Shown here piece after piece: positions 1 through 5,811 of a stretch of 6,848 nucleotides of DNA (positions within the stretch are counted from its first letter, which is position 1; each line of letters opens with the position of its first letter). The notes below the pieces were generated by a model. That model was given only the letters and a program-made list of their open reading frames with translations. It was not told where the DNA came from and did no database searches. The position numbers and the translations under genes were made by a program. Location: assembly GCA_031285415.1 (NCBI GenBank), contig JAITWF010000050.1:1-6848 (forward strand), written 5' to 3'. The stretch comes from Deferribacteraceae bacterium (GTDB taxonomy: Bacteria > Chrysiogenota > Deferribacteres > Deferribacterales > JAISNW01).

Positions 1-1243
1 GGATCAAGTCCGCAATGACATGTTCTATCGACATCTCTGACTGCTCAGAGTTTCGTAAATCTCGAACGGTGACGGCACCACGGGCAAGCTCATCTTCGCC
101 GAAGATTATGGCGTAGTTCGCCCCAGACCTGCCAGCCTGCTTCATCTGATTCTTCATCCCCTTCACCTCGTAATCGATCTCAGAGGCGATCCCCCTCTCT
201 CGAAGTTGATTTAAAAGGGCAATTCCAGCCTCCAGCGTCTTTCCACCAAAGGTAACAATGAACACTTTTGGTGTTTTCGGCTTCAACTCGCACACCATCT
301 TCATTAGGGCAACCACCCTATCCATACCGATTGCAAAGCCAACTCCAGGGATAGCTCCACCCCCTAACAGCTCCACAAGTCCATCGTACCTACCACCTGC
401 GCCGATAGCAGAGGCGGCTCCCAACCTGTCCGTCACAAGCTCAAACGCAGTACGGACGTAGTAATCAAGCCCTCTCACCATCATAGGGTTAATCTTATAC
501 TCAATATTTAGCATGCCAAGATACTGTTGTACTTGAGAAAAGTGTTCCGCACACTCGTCACATAGATGGTCTTTCATCACAGGTGCATCTTTTATTATAG
601 AGCGGCACCCCTCCTGCTTACAATCAAGTATGCGCAGCGGATTCTTCTCCAGCCTGCGTTTGCAATCAGTGCAAAGTTTATCATCCTTATCAGAGAGATA
701 CTCGATAAGCTTTGCATGGTACGGTGGGCGGCACTTTGGGCAGCCTACCGAGTTGATCTCCACCTTCGTGAGTTCAAAGATTCCAACACGTTTAAAGATC
801 TGCACCATTATATTAATAACGTCGGCGTCCACGAATGGCGCAGACGAGCCGATAAACTCGACACCAGACTGTGTGAATTGGCGAAAACGCCCCTTCTGTG
901 GGTTCTCACGGCGAAACATTGCGCCGAGGTAGTAGAGTTTTTTGAGAGCTGGCGTATTAAACATACCATTTTCTATATACGCTCGCACGGTGCCAGCTGT
1001 ACCTTCGGGGCGCAGAGAGAGGCTATCATCGTCACGATCAACGAATGTAAACATCTCCTTTTCAACTATATCGGTGGTCTGCCCGATCCCTCTATTAAAT
1101 ACAGCGGTTCTCTCTAGCATCGGCAGGCGGATCTCATTCACGCCAAAGAGATCAAATACCTCTCTAGTGGCTGCCTCCGCCCTCTCCCAATATATACAAT
1201 CGTCGCCAAATATATCTTGAAACCCTTTCACTTTTTGAAACAA
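1..1243 (-). CDS. hisS: Histidyl-tRNA synthetase HisS, C-terminus cut by the window edge
   Basis: Cytoplasmic class II aminoacyl-tRNA synthetase that charges tRNA-His with histidine using ATP. About 414 codons are visible, so only a few C-terminal residues can be missing compared with the usual ~420. Class II motif 2 reads FRRENPQKGRFRQF from residue 110. The histidine-binding RGLDYYVRT begins at 257, and motif 3 is GFAIGMDR at 302-309. The rest, from about 320, matches the HisRS anticodon-binding domain (GEDELARGAVTVRDL near the end). The insertion domain carries cysteines C191, C194, C208, C213, C228 and C231, with two CX2C pairs; a zinc site is possible but inferred. No ATG lies near the start: the frame opens after a TGA, and the chosen start is TTG at 1243-1241, giving MFQKVKGFQDIFGD. 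It is transcribed divergently from cheV. Identity is very sure; the start is probable. Confidence 0.96.
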   Translation of the reverse strand, partial: MFQKVKGFQDIFGDDCIYWERAEAATREVFDLFGVNEIRLPMLERTAVFNRGIGQTTDIVEKEMFTFVDRDDDSLSLRPEGTAGTVRAYIENGMFNTPALKKLYYLGAMFRRENPQKGRFRQFTQSGVEFIGSSAPFVDADVINIMVQIFKRVGIFELTKVEINSVGCPKCRPPYHAKLIEYLSDKDDKLCTDCKRRLEKNPLRILDCKQEGCRSIIKDAPVMKDHLCDECAEHFSQVQQYLGMLNIEYKINPMMVRGLDYYVRTAFELVTDRLGAASAIGAGGRYDGLVELLGGGAIPGVGFAIGMDRVVALMKMVCELKPKTPKVFIVTFGGKTLEAGIALLNQLRERGIASEIDYEVKGMKNQMKQAGRSGANYAIIFGEDELARGAVTVRDLRNSEQSEMSIEHVIADLI

Positions 1244-1250
1244 TGCAATA

Positions 1251-1254
1251 CCTC
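1251..1254 (-). promoter_or_regulatory. Ribosome binding site that selects the TTG start of hisS
   Basis: On the minus strand GAGG lies 7 nt before TTG at 1243. The only other in-frame candidates after the upstream TGA are ATT, just 1 nt from the GAGG, and GTG at 1231, 19 nt away. The GTG start would also remove the residues that normally precede the conserved KGFQDIFGD segment. TTG is therefore the best start. Confidence 0.65.
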
Positions 1255-1272
1255 ACAAGCTTTGAACAGCAA

Positions 1273-1302
1273 ATTATAAAATATATCGGCTCATAAAGTC
1301 AA
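1273..1302 (-). promoter_or_regulatory. Probable sigma-70 promoter of hisS
   Basis: Minus strand: -35 TTGACT (1302-1297), an 18-nt spacer, and a perfect -10 TATAAT (1278-1273). Transcription would start near 1266, leaving a leader of about 23 nt, too short for a T-box or attenuator. The promoter points away from cheV, in the same intergenic gap as the cheV promoter. This is read from the sequence; its use is inferred. Confidence 0.75.
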
Positions 1303-1351
1303 TAAAATTGAATACTTTTACAAATTAATATTTTATAACACTCTTAAAATC

Positions 1352-1380
1352 TTGCGTTGATTAAAAAATAGTGTTATTCT
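1352..1380 (+). promoter_or_regulatory. Probable promoter of the cheV-ybgF unit
   Basis: -35 TTGCGT (1352-1357), a 17-nt spacer and -10 TATTCT (1375-1380), with a predicted start near 1387 and about 28 nt of leader. A second -10-like box, TATACT, lies at 1390-1395 but has no good -35. No sigma-28 or sigma-54 signature was found in this orientation, so the gene seems to be under the housekeeping sigma factor. Confidence 0.5.
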
Positions 1381-1414
1381 TCTCGTGATTATACTGAACG
1401 GAGTGTGACAATAT

Positions 1415-2320
1415 ATGGCACTTAATCATGGTATCTTATTGGAGGCTGGCACCAATGAGTTTGAGATAGTTGAATTCATTGTCGAGTCAGGCGGCAAACC
1501 ATACCACTTTTGCATTAACGTTGCAAAGGTGCGTGAAGTTATCAAATTCCCTGAAGTTGTACATGTGCCAGATGCGCATAACTCTGTCATCGGTACCGCT
1601 AATATCAGGCAAAACTTAGTACCTATCATTGATTTGTCATCTTGGCTGGGGCTTGGAACCAAGAAGAAGTATGAGGATTGCAAGGTTATCGTAACATTCT
1701 TTAACCACATGAGCAACGGCTTCTTGGTGGACGAAGTTGTTCGAATCCACAGGATTACATGGGCAGATATCAGAGACTACTCTGCTATTACAGATTTCAA
1801 GATGGTCGAATCGGTTCTTGGCGTTATCAACATTCAAGATCGTATGATTCAGCTATTGGACTTTGAAAGCATAGTGGCTGAAATTAACCCAAACACAAAG
1901 CTAACAAACGTTACCTTAGATATGTCGCTTTATGAGGCACGCAGGAGTAAAACCGTATTTGTTGCGGAGGATTCCCCTGTTATCCGTCGCCTGCTAGCGC
2001 AAAACTTTACCAAAGCTGGATATAAGACAAAGGCCTTTGAAAATGGTATGCTTCTGCTCAAGGCTATGGGAGATGAGAAGCCAGACCTCGTTATAACAGA
2101 CCTTGAAATGCCTGTTACCAGCGGCGACTACGTTACTCGCAAGCTTCGAGAGGTTTACGATAAAGATTCATTACCTATCGTGGTTTTCTCCTCTATGGCG
2201 AGCGAAGAGAATGAGCGCAAACTATTGGGGCTTGGTGCCAACCAATTCATCGGCAAACCAGAGCTATCATTACTTGTAACTATTGTGGATGACCATCTGC
2301 TGAAAAAAGGAAGAGGTTAG
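1415..2320 (+). CDS. cheV: Chemotaxis coupling protein CheV (CheW domain plus response-regulator receiver)
   Basis: CheV is a cytoplasmic scaffold that links chemoreceptors to the kinase CheA through its CheW-like domain; phosphorylation of its receiver domain is thought to tune adaptation. The 301-residue protein has the usual CheV length and order. The CheW-like domain spans about 15-160 (with NLVPIIDLSSWLG near 67-79), and the receiver domain about 178-298. The receiver keeps the phosphorylation pocket: E185 and D186 (FVAEDSPVIRR), phospho-acceptor D229 (LVITDLEMP), S259 in the conserved Thr/Ser position and K281 (FIGKPEL). It should therefore be phosphorylatable. The ATG follows GGAG at 1400-1403 with 11 nt between, which is long but acceptable. 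Its stop lies 1 bp before the next ATG, so the two genes are probably one transcript. No other chemotaxis gene is in the window. Confidence 0.95.
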   Translation: MALNHGILLEAGTNEFEIVEFIVESGGKPYHFCINVAKVREVIKFPEVVHVPDAHNSVIGTANIRQNLVPIIDLSSWLGLGTKKKYEDCKVIVTFFNHMSNGFLVDEVVRIHRITWADIRDYSAITDFKMVESVLGVINIQDRMIQLLDFESIVAEINPNTKLTNVTLDMSLYEARRSKTVFVAEDSPVIRRLLAQNFTKAGYKTKAFENGMLLLKAMGDEKPDLVITDLEMPVTSGDYVTRKLREVYDKDSLPIVVFSSMASEENERKLLGLGANQFIGKPELSLLVTIVDDHLLKKGRG

Positions 2321-2321
2321 G

Positions 2322-3095
2322 ATGATTAAACGATTAATATTAGCGATATCCTCGTTGTGCCTATTTGCGGCTTGCGCTACTACAGGTGGCGGTGTTTCAG
2401 GCAACTCCGACATACTTGCGGAGGAGATTGCACGCATGCAGACAAGTTTAGCAGATCTGCAAGTTGCAGTCGAAGAGCTATCGATCAAGAATGAAGGGCT
2501 AGCTTCGGAGGTTGCACAGAATGCCGACGCTACCGTTGAACTTCAGGCAGAATCTGCATATCTTAGAAATGAGATGATGTTGCAACATGGCGGAGCTGCT
2601 CCTACAGAGGTATCAGAGACTGAACAGCCTCAAACTACAGCGGCTGGCGTCGATAATACAACCCCTGCCAAACCTGCTACAGCGCAACAACCACCAAAGA
2701 TTGTGATAATCGAAGATGTGCAGAGCATGAGAGATAGCCTATATAGCTATGCTTATGAGCTTCATAGACAGGGGAAGTACACTGAAAGTATCACTAAATT
2801 TCAAGAATTTATCGCTAAGATGCCAAACGACGATCTAGCAGACAATTCGCAGTACTGGATCGGCGAAAGCTACTATAGCATGAGGGATTACAATAAGGCG
2901 TTAGAGGCTTTCAAAGTCGTCACGACTAAGTATCCGCAGGGTGGCAAGGTGCCAGATGCTATGCTAAAGATCGGCTATACATATGATGCTCTTAAGCAGA
3001 AAGATAATGCAAAAAGCACACTAGAGCAGCTCGTGAAGCAGTATCCTCGTAGCAGCTCTGCAAACCTTGCGAAGCAGATGCTGGCGAAGTGGTAG
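2322..3095 (+). CDS. ybgF: YbgF/CpoB-like lipoprotein with coiled coil and TPR domain
   Basis: Probable periplasm-facing lipoprotein of 257 residues. Residues 1-18 form a lipoprotein signal (basic MIKR, hydrophobic stretch, FAAC with lipidated Cys18; Phe at -3 is slightly unusual). Residues about 30-88 are a heptad-like, Leu/Glu/Gln-rich coiled coil, 89-130 a Pro/Thr/Ala/Gln linker, and about 136-257 tandem TPR repeats (for example YSYAYELHRQGKYTESITKF and YWIGESYYSMRDYNKALEAF), the C-terminal signature of YbgF/CpoB. In E. coli, CpoB links PBP1B activity to the Tol-Pal system during division. Here no tol or pal gene is near; the partner is cheV, 1 bp upstream. E. coli CpoB has a cleavable signal, not a lipid anchor, so this is a variant and the cell-division role is inferred. 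GAGG at 2313-2316 serves as ribosome binding site. A terminator follows. Confidence 0.85.
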   Translation: MIKRLILAISSLCLFAACATTGGGVSGNSDILAEEIARMQTSLADLQVAVEELSIKNEGLASEVAQNADATVELQAESAYLRNEMMLQHGGAAPTEVSETEQPQTTAAGVDNTTPAKPATAQQPPKIVIIEDVQSMRDSLYSYAYELHRQGKYTESITKFQEFIAKMPNDDLADNSQYWIGESYYSMRDYNKALEAFKVVTTKYPQGGKVPDAMLKIGYTYDALKQKDNAKSTLEQLVKQYPRSSSANLAKQMLAKW

Positions 3096-3120
3096 AAGCG
3101 GCCTGACTATACAAGTATGC

Positions 3121-3153
3121 GCCCCAATGAAATATTGGGGCATTTTTATTTTT
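3121..3153 (+). terminator. Intrinsic terminator after the ybgF-like gene
   Basis: Perfect 8-bp stem GCCCCAAT/ATTGGGGC (3121-3128 with 3134-3141), a 5-nt loop, then a T-rich tract TTTTTATTTTT at 3143-3153. It closes the cheV-ybgF unit, 26 bp after the stop codon. The reverse strand lacks a matching T tract, so it is probably one-directional. Confidence 0.93.
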
Positions 3154-3167
3154 AACTGCATAGATCT

Positions 3168-3172
3168 GGAGG
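3168..3172 (+). promoter_or_regulatory. Strong ribosome binding site of the RelB-like antitoxin gene
   Basis: GGAGG lies 6 nt before the ATG at 3179, the strongest Shine-Dalgarno in this run apart from that of the NusG-II gene. The toxin gene that follows has no comparable site, which fits the expected excess of antitoxin over toxin. Confidence 0.8.
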
Positions 3173-3178
3173 TATAGC

Positions 3179-3400
3179 ATGCCAACAACATTCACTATAG
3201 ACATTAATGAAAGCCAAAAGACACTAATAGCTAAATATGCTGCTATTCATGGCAAATCAATAGAAGCGTTCATGCTTGAAGCGACTCTTGACGTTATCGA
3301 AGATGCAATCGATCTGCGTGATTGGAAGATAGCAAAAGAAGAATTTGATCAAGACCCTATAACATATTCCGCTGAAGAGATTGCAAAGAAATATCTATGA
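3179..3400 (+). CDS. RelB-like antitoxin (ribbon-helix-helix, DUF6290-like)
   Basis: A 73-residue acidic protein that looks like the antitoxin of a type II toxin-antitoxin pair. Residues about 1-42 (TFTIDINESQKTLIAKYAAI, then HGKSIEAFMLEATLDVIED) have the pattern of a short beta strand and two helices of a ribbon-helix-helix DNA-binding domain. The charged C-terminus (AKEEFDQDPITYSAEEIAKKYL region) is the expected toxin-binding tail. Family knowledge suggests it neutralises the downstream toxin and represses its own promoter. The gene overlaps the toxin by 4 bp (ATGA at 3397-3400), the usual arrangement for translational coupling. It starts 25 bp after a terminator, so its promoter must sit in a very short space or transcription must read through; I cannot see good -35/-10 boxes. 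Base composition is AT-richer than downstream. Confidence 0.85.
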   Translation: MPTTFTIDINESQKTLIAKYAAIHGKSIEAFMLEATLDVIEDAIDLRDWKIAKEEFDQDPITYSAEEIAKKYL

Positions 3401-3666
3401 AATGGTCGTTAAAGTTTTCAAAAAATGCTGACAAACAGCTATCAAAGATGGACAATGGTGTGCGTCGTATAATTATTTCATGGCTAATGAAAAATATTAA
3501 TGAATGCGACAATCCTAGAGTTCATGGGAAAGGGCTTACATCAAATCATTCTGGTGAATGGTGTTATAGGATCGGCAACTACAGAGTTCTTTGCGATATA
3601 CACGAAAATGATCTTGTTGTTTTGGCATTTAGTATTGAACATAGAAGCGAAGTCTATAAAGATTAA
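3397..3666 (+). CDS. relE: RelE/ParE-superfamily toxin, probable ribosome-dependent mRNA interferase
   Basis: An 89-residue basic protein with the RelE fold pattern: KWSLKFSKNADKQLSKMD at the N-terminus, GKGLTSNHSGEWCYRIGNYRVL in the middle, and IEHRSEVYKD at the end. In E. coli RelE, K52, K54, R61, R81 and Y87 act in mRNA cleavage in the ribosomal A site. The counterparts I can point to are R58/R63 in the YRIGNYRVL segment, R83 and Y87 in HRSEVY. The toxin therefore looks intact, although the exact residue pairing is by eye. It overlaps the antitoxin gene by 4 bp and has no clear ribosome binding site of its own. GC over the sampled antitoxin and toxin stretches is about 36% (159 of 440 bases), against about 47% in a sample of the next gene, consistent with a mobile module. 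Confidence 0.9.
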   Translation: MKWSLKFSKNADKQLSKMDNGVRRIIISWLMKNINECDNPRVHGKGLTSNHSGEWCYRIGNYRVLCDIHENDLVVLAFSIEHRSEVYKD

Positions 3667-3669
3667 TAT

Positions 3670-4701
3670 ATGCATAAACTACTACTATCTATCACCCTTT
3701 TTATACTGTTCGCCACCCCCATATCCGCCCAGATACTTCTGAATGAGCGGAACGGCTCGATCTGGACAGAGCAGGCGCACCCGATCATGCAATATATATC
3801 TGTTGAGGCTGGAGCTGGCTACTTTATCCGCCCTAAAGCTGGATTTTCAAAATTAGAGGGTGGTGACGAGGGGCTTGTTATGGGGAAGTTCGCCATACAC
3901 GCCTCCAGAGCAGTTCCGTTACTCTCAAGAATTACATGGCAGGGAACTCTTAACTCAAACCTGACCGAAAAGCCGCTACGCAAGGAGAATCTATCGCCAG
4001 CCACAATGAAAGGATTGGTGGAGATACGCCTACCCTTCACGATGTCGGTACTATCGCACGATACATCATTCTACCTGCAATACAAGCGTAGTAGCTATAG
4101 ATTTGGAGCGGATGTGATCGATAATATTACATACGGCAATGGCACTTTCTTTCAAGATGGCGAGCCGCTCACTATCGGTTCTACAACGCAATATTTCGCT
4201 ATAGCCATCAGCACCCCCATCACAGAGGAGAACTCTATCGATAGCTACTCTCGGTTTGGGATATATACACAGTTTACCGATCATTCAAGGGCTGTAAGTG
4301 TAATGCCAAGCTCTATCGACCTTACCGCTAATAGCTTAATTCTAGATATCGACGAGCGGCAGGTAGGATTATTCTACGACATTAAAAAACCTGTATTCAT
4401 AGAGGGGTTGATAATACATATCTACCTAGCAGGTGGCTACGGCTGGCAGAATATCGGCAGCAACGTATATCGTCTACAAAATAAAGATTTCGAAGCCTCT
4501 AATGCGCTTTTATGCGTCAATACCGAGGTAGATCTATCGTACAGATATCACTTTACTGATAATTTTGGGGTACGCATAGGGTTAAACTACGCCTATGAAT
4601 ATCTAGACACACTCAAATCAAGATCAGATGAGGCGGCAAGCCTTAATAACGCTGGGATACATATCGGCGGTATCGATACCTCTCTTACCTATACGTGGTG
4701 A
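3670..4701 (+). CDS. Uncharacterised outer-membrane beta-barrel protein
   Basis: I do not recognise the family. The 343-residue protein begins with a clear Sec signal peptide (MHKLLLSITLFILFATPISA, probable cleavage before Gln21). The remainder has no hydrophobic helices but many alternating polar/aromatic strands rich in Tyr, Phe and Gly, such as TSFYLQYKRSSYRFGADV, SYRYHFTDNFGVRIGLNYAY and the last strand IDTSLTYTW. It ends in Trp, matching the C-terminal aromatic signal for the BAM machinery. Roughly 12-16 strands would fit the length (inference). Cargo or function is unknown; a porin-like or surface-structure protein is possible. It starts 3 bp after the relE stop, with only a weak AAAGA as ribosome binding site, so expression may depend on reinitiation or read-through from the toxin genes. 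The HNH gene follows 3 bp downstream. Confidence 0.8.
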   Translation: MHKLLLSITLFILFATPISAQILLNERNGSIWTEQAHPIMQYISVEAGAGYFIRPKAGFSKLEGGDEGLVMGKFAIHASRAVPLLSRITWQGTLNSNLTEKPLRKENLSPATMKGLVEIRLPFTMSVLSHDTSFYLQYKRSSYRFGADVIDNITYGNGTFFQDGEPLTIGSTTQYFAIAISTPITEENSIDSYSRFGIYTQFTDHSRAVSVMPSSIDLTANSLILDIDERQVGLFYDIKKPVFIEGLIIHIYLAGGYGWQNIGSNVYRLQNKDFEASNALLCVNTEVDLSYRYHFTDNFGVRIGLNYAYEYLDTLKSRSDEAASLNNAGIHIGGIDTSLTYTW

Positions 4702-4704
4702 TAT

Positions 4705-5010
4705 ATGGACGAACTATTCTACACCACTGCAACTGATTCCGAGATAAAAGCTGAAAAACAGAGGGCACGTGAGCTGCGCAAAGAGCGTTGGTGGAAAGAG
4801 AAGCTAGCACGTGGCATATGTGAATATTGTGGCGAAAAATTCCCACCAGAGGAGCTAACGATGGATCATATCGTGCCACTTGTTCGCATGGGCAAAACTG
4901 TCAAAAGCAATATCGCATGTGCCTGCAAAGAGTGCAATAATAAGAAAAAATACCTTCTACCGATGGAGTGGGAGGAGTATCTAAATGGGAAAAAATATTC
5001 GGATCTTTGA
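4705..5010 (+). CDS. Small stand-alone HNH endonuclease-family protein
   Basis: A 101-residue protein with a complete zinc-associated HNH motif in its second half. CEYCG gives C39 and C42; LTMDHIVPL gives D54 and the catalytic H55; KSNIACACKECNNKK gives N69, the second zinc pair C74 and C77, and N78/N79. The first 36 residues are a highly charged helix (KAEKQRARELRKERWWKEKL) that could bind DNA. Such proteins nick or cut DNA, and relatives occur in phage, restriction and repair settings; nothing nearby decides among them. The gene sits between an outer-membrane protein gene (3 bp before) and a NusG-II gene that it overlaps by 26 bp. It has a weak GGTG ribosome binding site at 4697-4700. All catalytic positions are present, so it is probably active. 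Confidence 0.88.
   Translation: MDELFYTTATDSEIKAEKQRARELRKERWWKEKLARGICEYCGEKFPPEELTMDHIVPLVRMGKTVKSNIACACKECNNKKKYLLPMEWEEYLNGKKYSDL
4971..4977 (+). promoter_or_regulatory. Ribosome binding site of the NusG-II gene, inside the HNH coding region
   Basis: GGAGGAG lies 7 nt before ATG 4985 and falls within the codons for Trp-Glu-Glu near the end of the HNH gene. It is the strongest ribosome binding site of this operon. It supports the start at 4985 despite the 26-bp overlap. Confidence 0.8.
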
Positions 5011-5308
5011 TATAGCTGTTGCACTATCTGTAGTGGCATTAGCGATCTTCTTTATCGCTGATGATGGCGATAGTACCACTAAAAAGCTGCAACTCATACA
5101 GGACAATACCGCCACTACATTAAGATGGCAGACGCAAACAATCTCACTTGAGCAAGGGATGGTTGTGGAGGTTGAGGAGGACAGAGCAAGGGTGATCTCC
5201 TCTGACTGTCCAGATAAGATCTGTGTCGCCTCTGGCTGGGTGTCAGAGTGTGGGCAGACGGCGGCGTGTCTACCTAATAGAGTTGCCATTACGGTTAATT
5301 GCGAATGA
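4985..5308 (+). CDS. Membrane-anchored NusG domain II (DUF/PF07009-type) protein
   Basis: A 107-residue protein with an N-terminal membrane anchor at about 8-25 (DIAVALSVVALAIFFIA) and an extracytoplasmic beta-rich domain. The C-terminal signature SSDCPDKICVASGW ... CLPNRVAITV is that of stand-alone NusG-domain-II proteins, which are unrelated in role to the transcription factor NusG. Conserved cysteines are C75, C80 and C95; C89 and C106 are extra. Family members are often encoded next to a Gx transporter, as here, and in several Gram-positives such a pair (EetA/EetB, to my recollection) lies in the extracellular electron transfer locus. The biochemical role is not established; redox or cofactor handling outside the membrane is an inference. 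The gene overlaps its Gx neighbour by ATGA (5305-5308). Confidence 0.87.
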   Translation: MGKNIRIFDIAVALSVVALAIFFIADDGDSTTKKLQLIQDNTATTLRWQTQTISLEQGMVVEVEEDRARVISSDCPDKICVASGWVSECGQTAACLPNRVAITVNCE

Positions 5309-5811
5309 GACGGCTGAATAACCACGATATCGCTATGATAGGAATCCTAGGCGCAATGAGCGTCGTATTAGGGGTTTTAGAGAACCTCCTACCCTCCCCT
5401 ATCCCTGGCGTTCGTATTGGGCTTGCCAATCTACCGATCATGGTAATGCTATACCGTGGAGGCGTTCTGCCAGCGTTTATGGTAACGATCCTAAAGATCA
5501 GCCTCGTCCCTATCCTTTCAGGCAATATTATATTTCGGCTGTCGCTCGGGGTACCCTCTGGAGTTGTTGCGTTTATCGGTATGGCTCTATGCATTGTAGC
5601 GTTTCGGCGATATATCTCCCCCTTTACAGTGGGGATAGTAGGCGCAACGCTGCATATGCTCACGCAGCTATGGGTGATAAGCCATCTTTATATAAAAGGT
5701 CTCTTCGCTACTGCCATCGTGGGCTGGTACCTGTTGGTGGCGTTGGCGGCAGGGATAGCGATCGGGGCGGTTACGATTATTATATTGGAGAGACTGCCAC
5801 CATTAGAATAG
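5305..5811 (+). CDS. Gx transporter family / heptaprenyl diphosphate synthase component I-like membrane protein
   Basis: A 168-residue, very hydrophobic protein with about five or six membrane helices. The family marker is the segment from residue 25, LENLLPSPIPGVRIGLANL, which matches the PGxxxGLAN pattern of the Gx/Hpre_diP_synt_I family. Also typical are ILSGNIIFRLSLGVPSG at about 70-86 and GATLHMLTQL at 113-122. The old name came from association with heptaprenyl diphosphate synthase; the fold resembles ECF-type S-components, so small-molecule uptake is plausible but the substrate is unknown. I choose ATG 5305, which overlaps the NusG-II stop as ATGA; a TTG two codons earlier (5299) is the alternative. 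There is no clear ribosome binding site, so translational coupling is likely. The stop at 5809-5811 overlaps the convergent yafQ gene by 9 bp. Confidence 0.88.
   Translation: MRRLNNHDIAMIGILGAMSVVLGVLENLLPSPIPGVRIGLANLPIMVMLYRGGVLPAFMVTILKISLVPILSGNIIFRLSLGVPSGVVAFIGMALCIVAFRRYISPFTVGIVGATLHMLTQLWVISHLYIKGLFATAIVGWYLLVALAAGIAIGAVTIIILERLPPLE

Noticed and set aside
566..1220. Long open frames on the plus strand across the hisS region.
   Set aside because: They are opposite-strand shadows of hisS: the minus-strand frame carries all class II synthetase motifs, and the plus frames show no recognisable domain or ribosome binding site.
1283..1290. On the minus strand GCCGATAT resembles the -10 of a sigma-28 (flagellar) promoter, next to the chemotaxis gene cheV.
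   Set aside because: It points toward hisS, not cheV. No TAAA-type -35 lies at the right distance, and a much better sigma-70 promoter (TTGACT/TATAAT) overlaps it.
3135..3164. Possible promoter for the relBE-like genes formed by TTGGGG in the terminator stem and CATAGA downstream.
   Set aside because: The -10 matches only three of six consensus bases, and the -35 is part of the terminator hairpin; too weak to annotate.
4669..4680. Perfect 12-bp palindrome GGTATCGATACC near the end of the barrel gene.
   Set aside because: It is inside codons, has no loop or T tract, and is isolated; a binding site cannot be supported.
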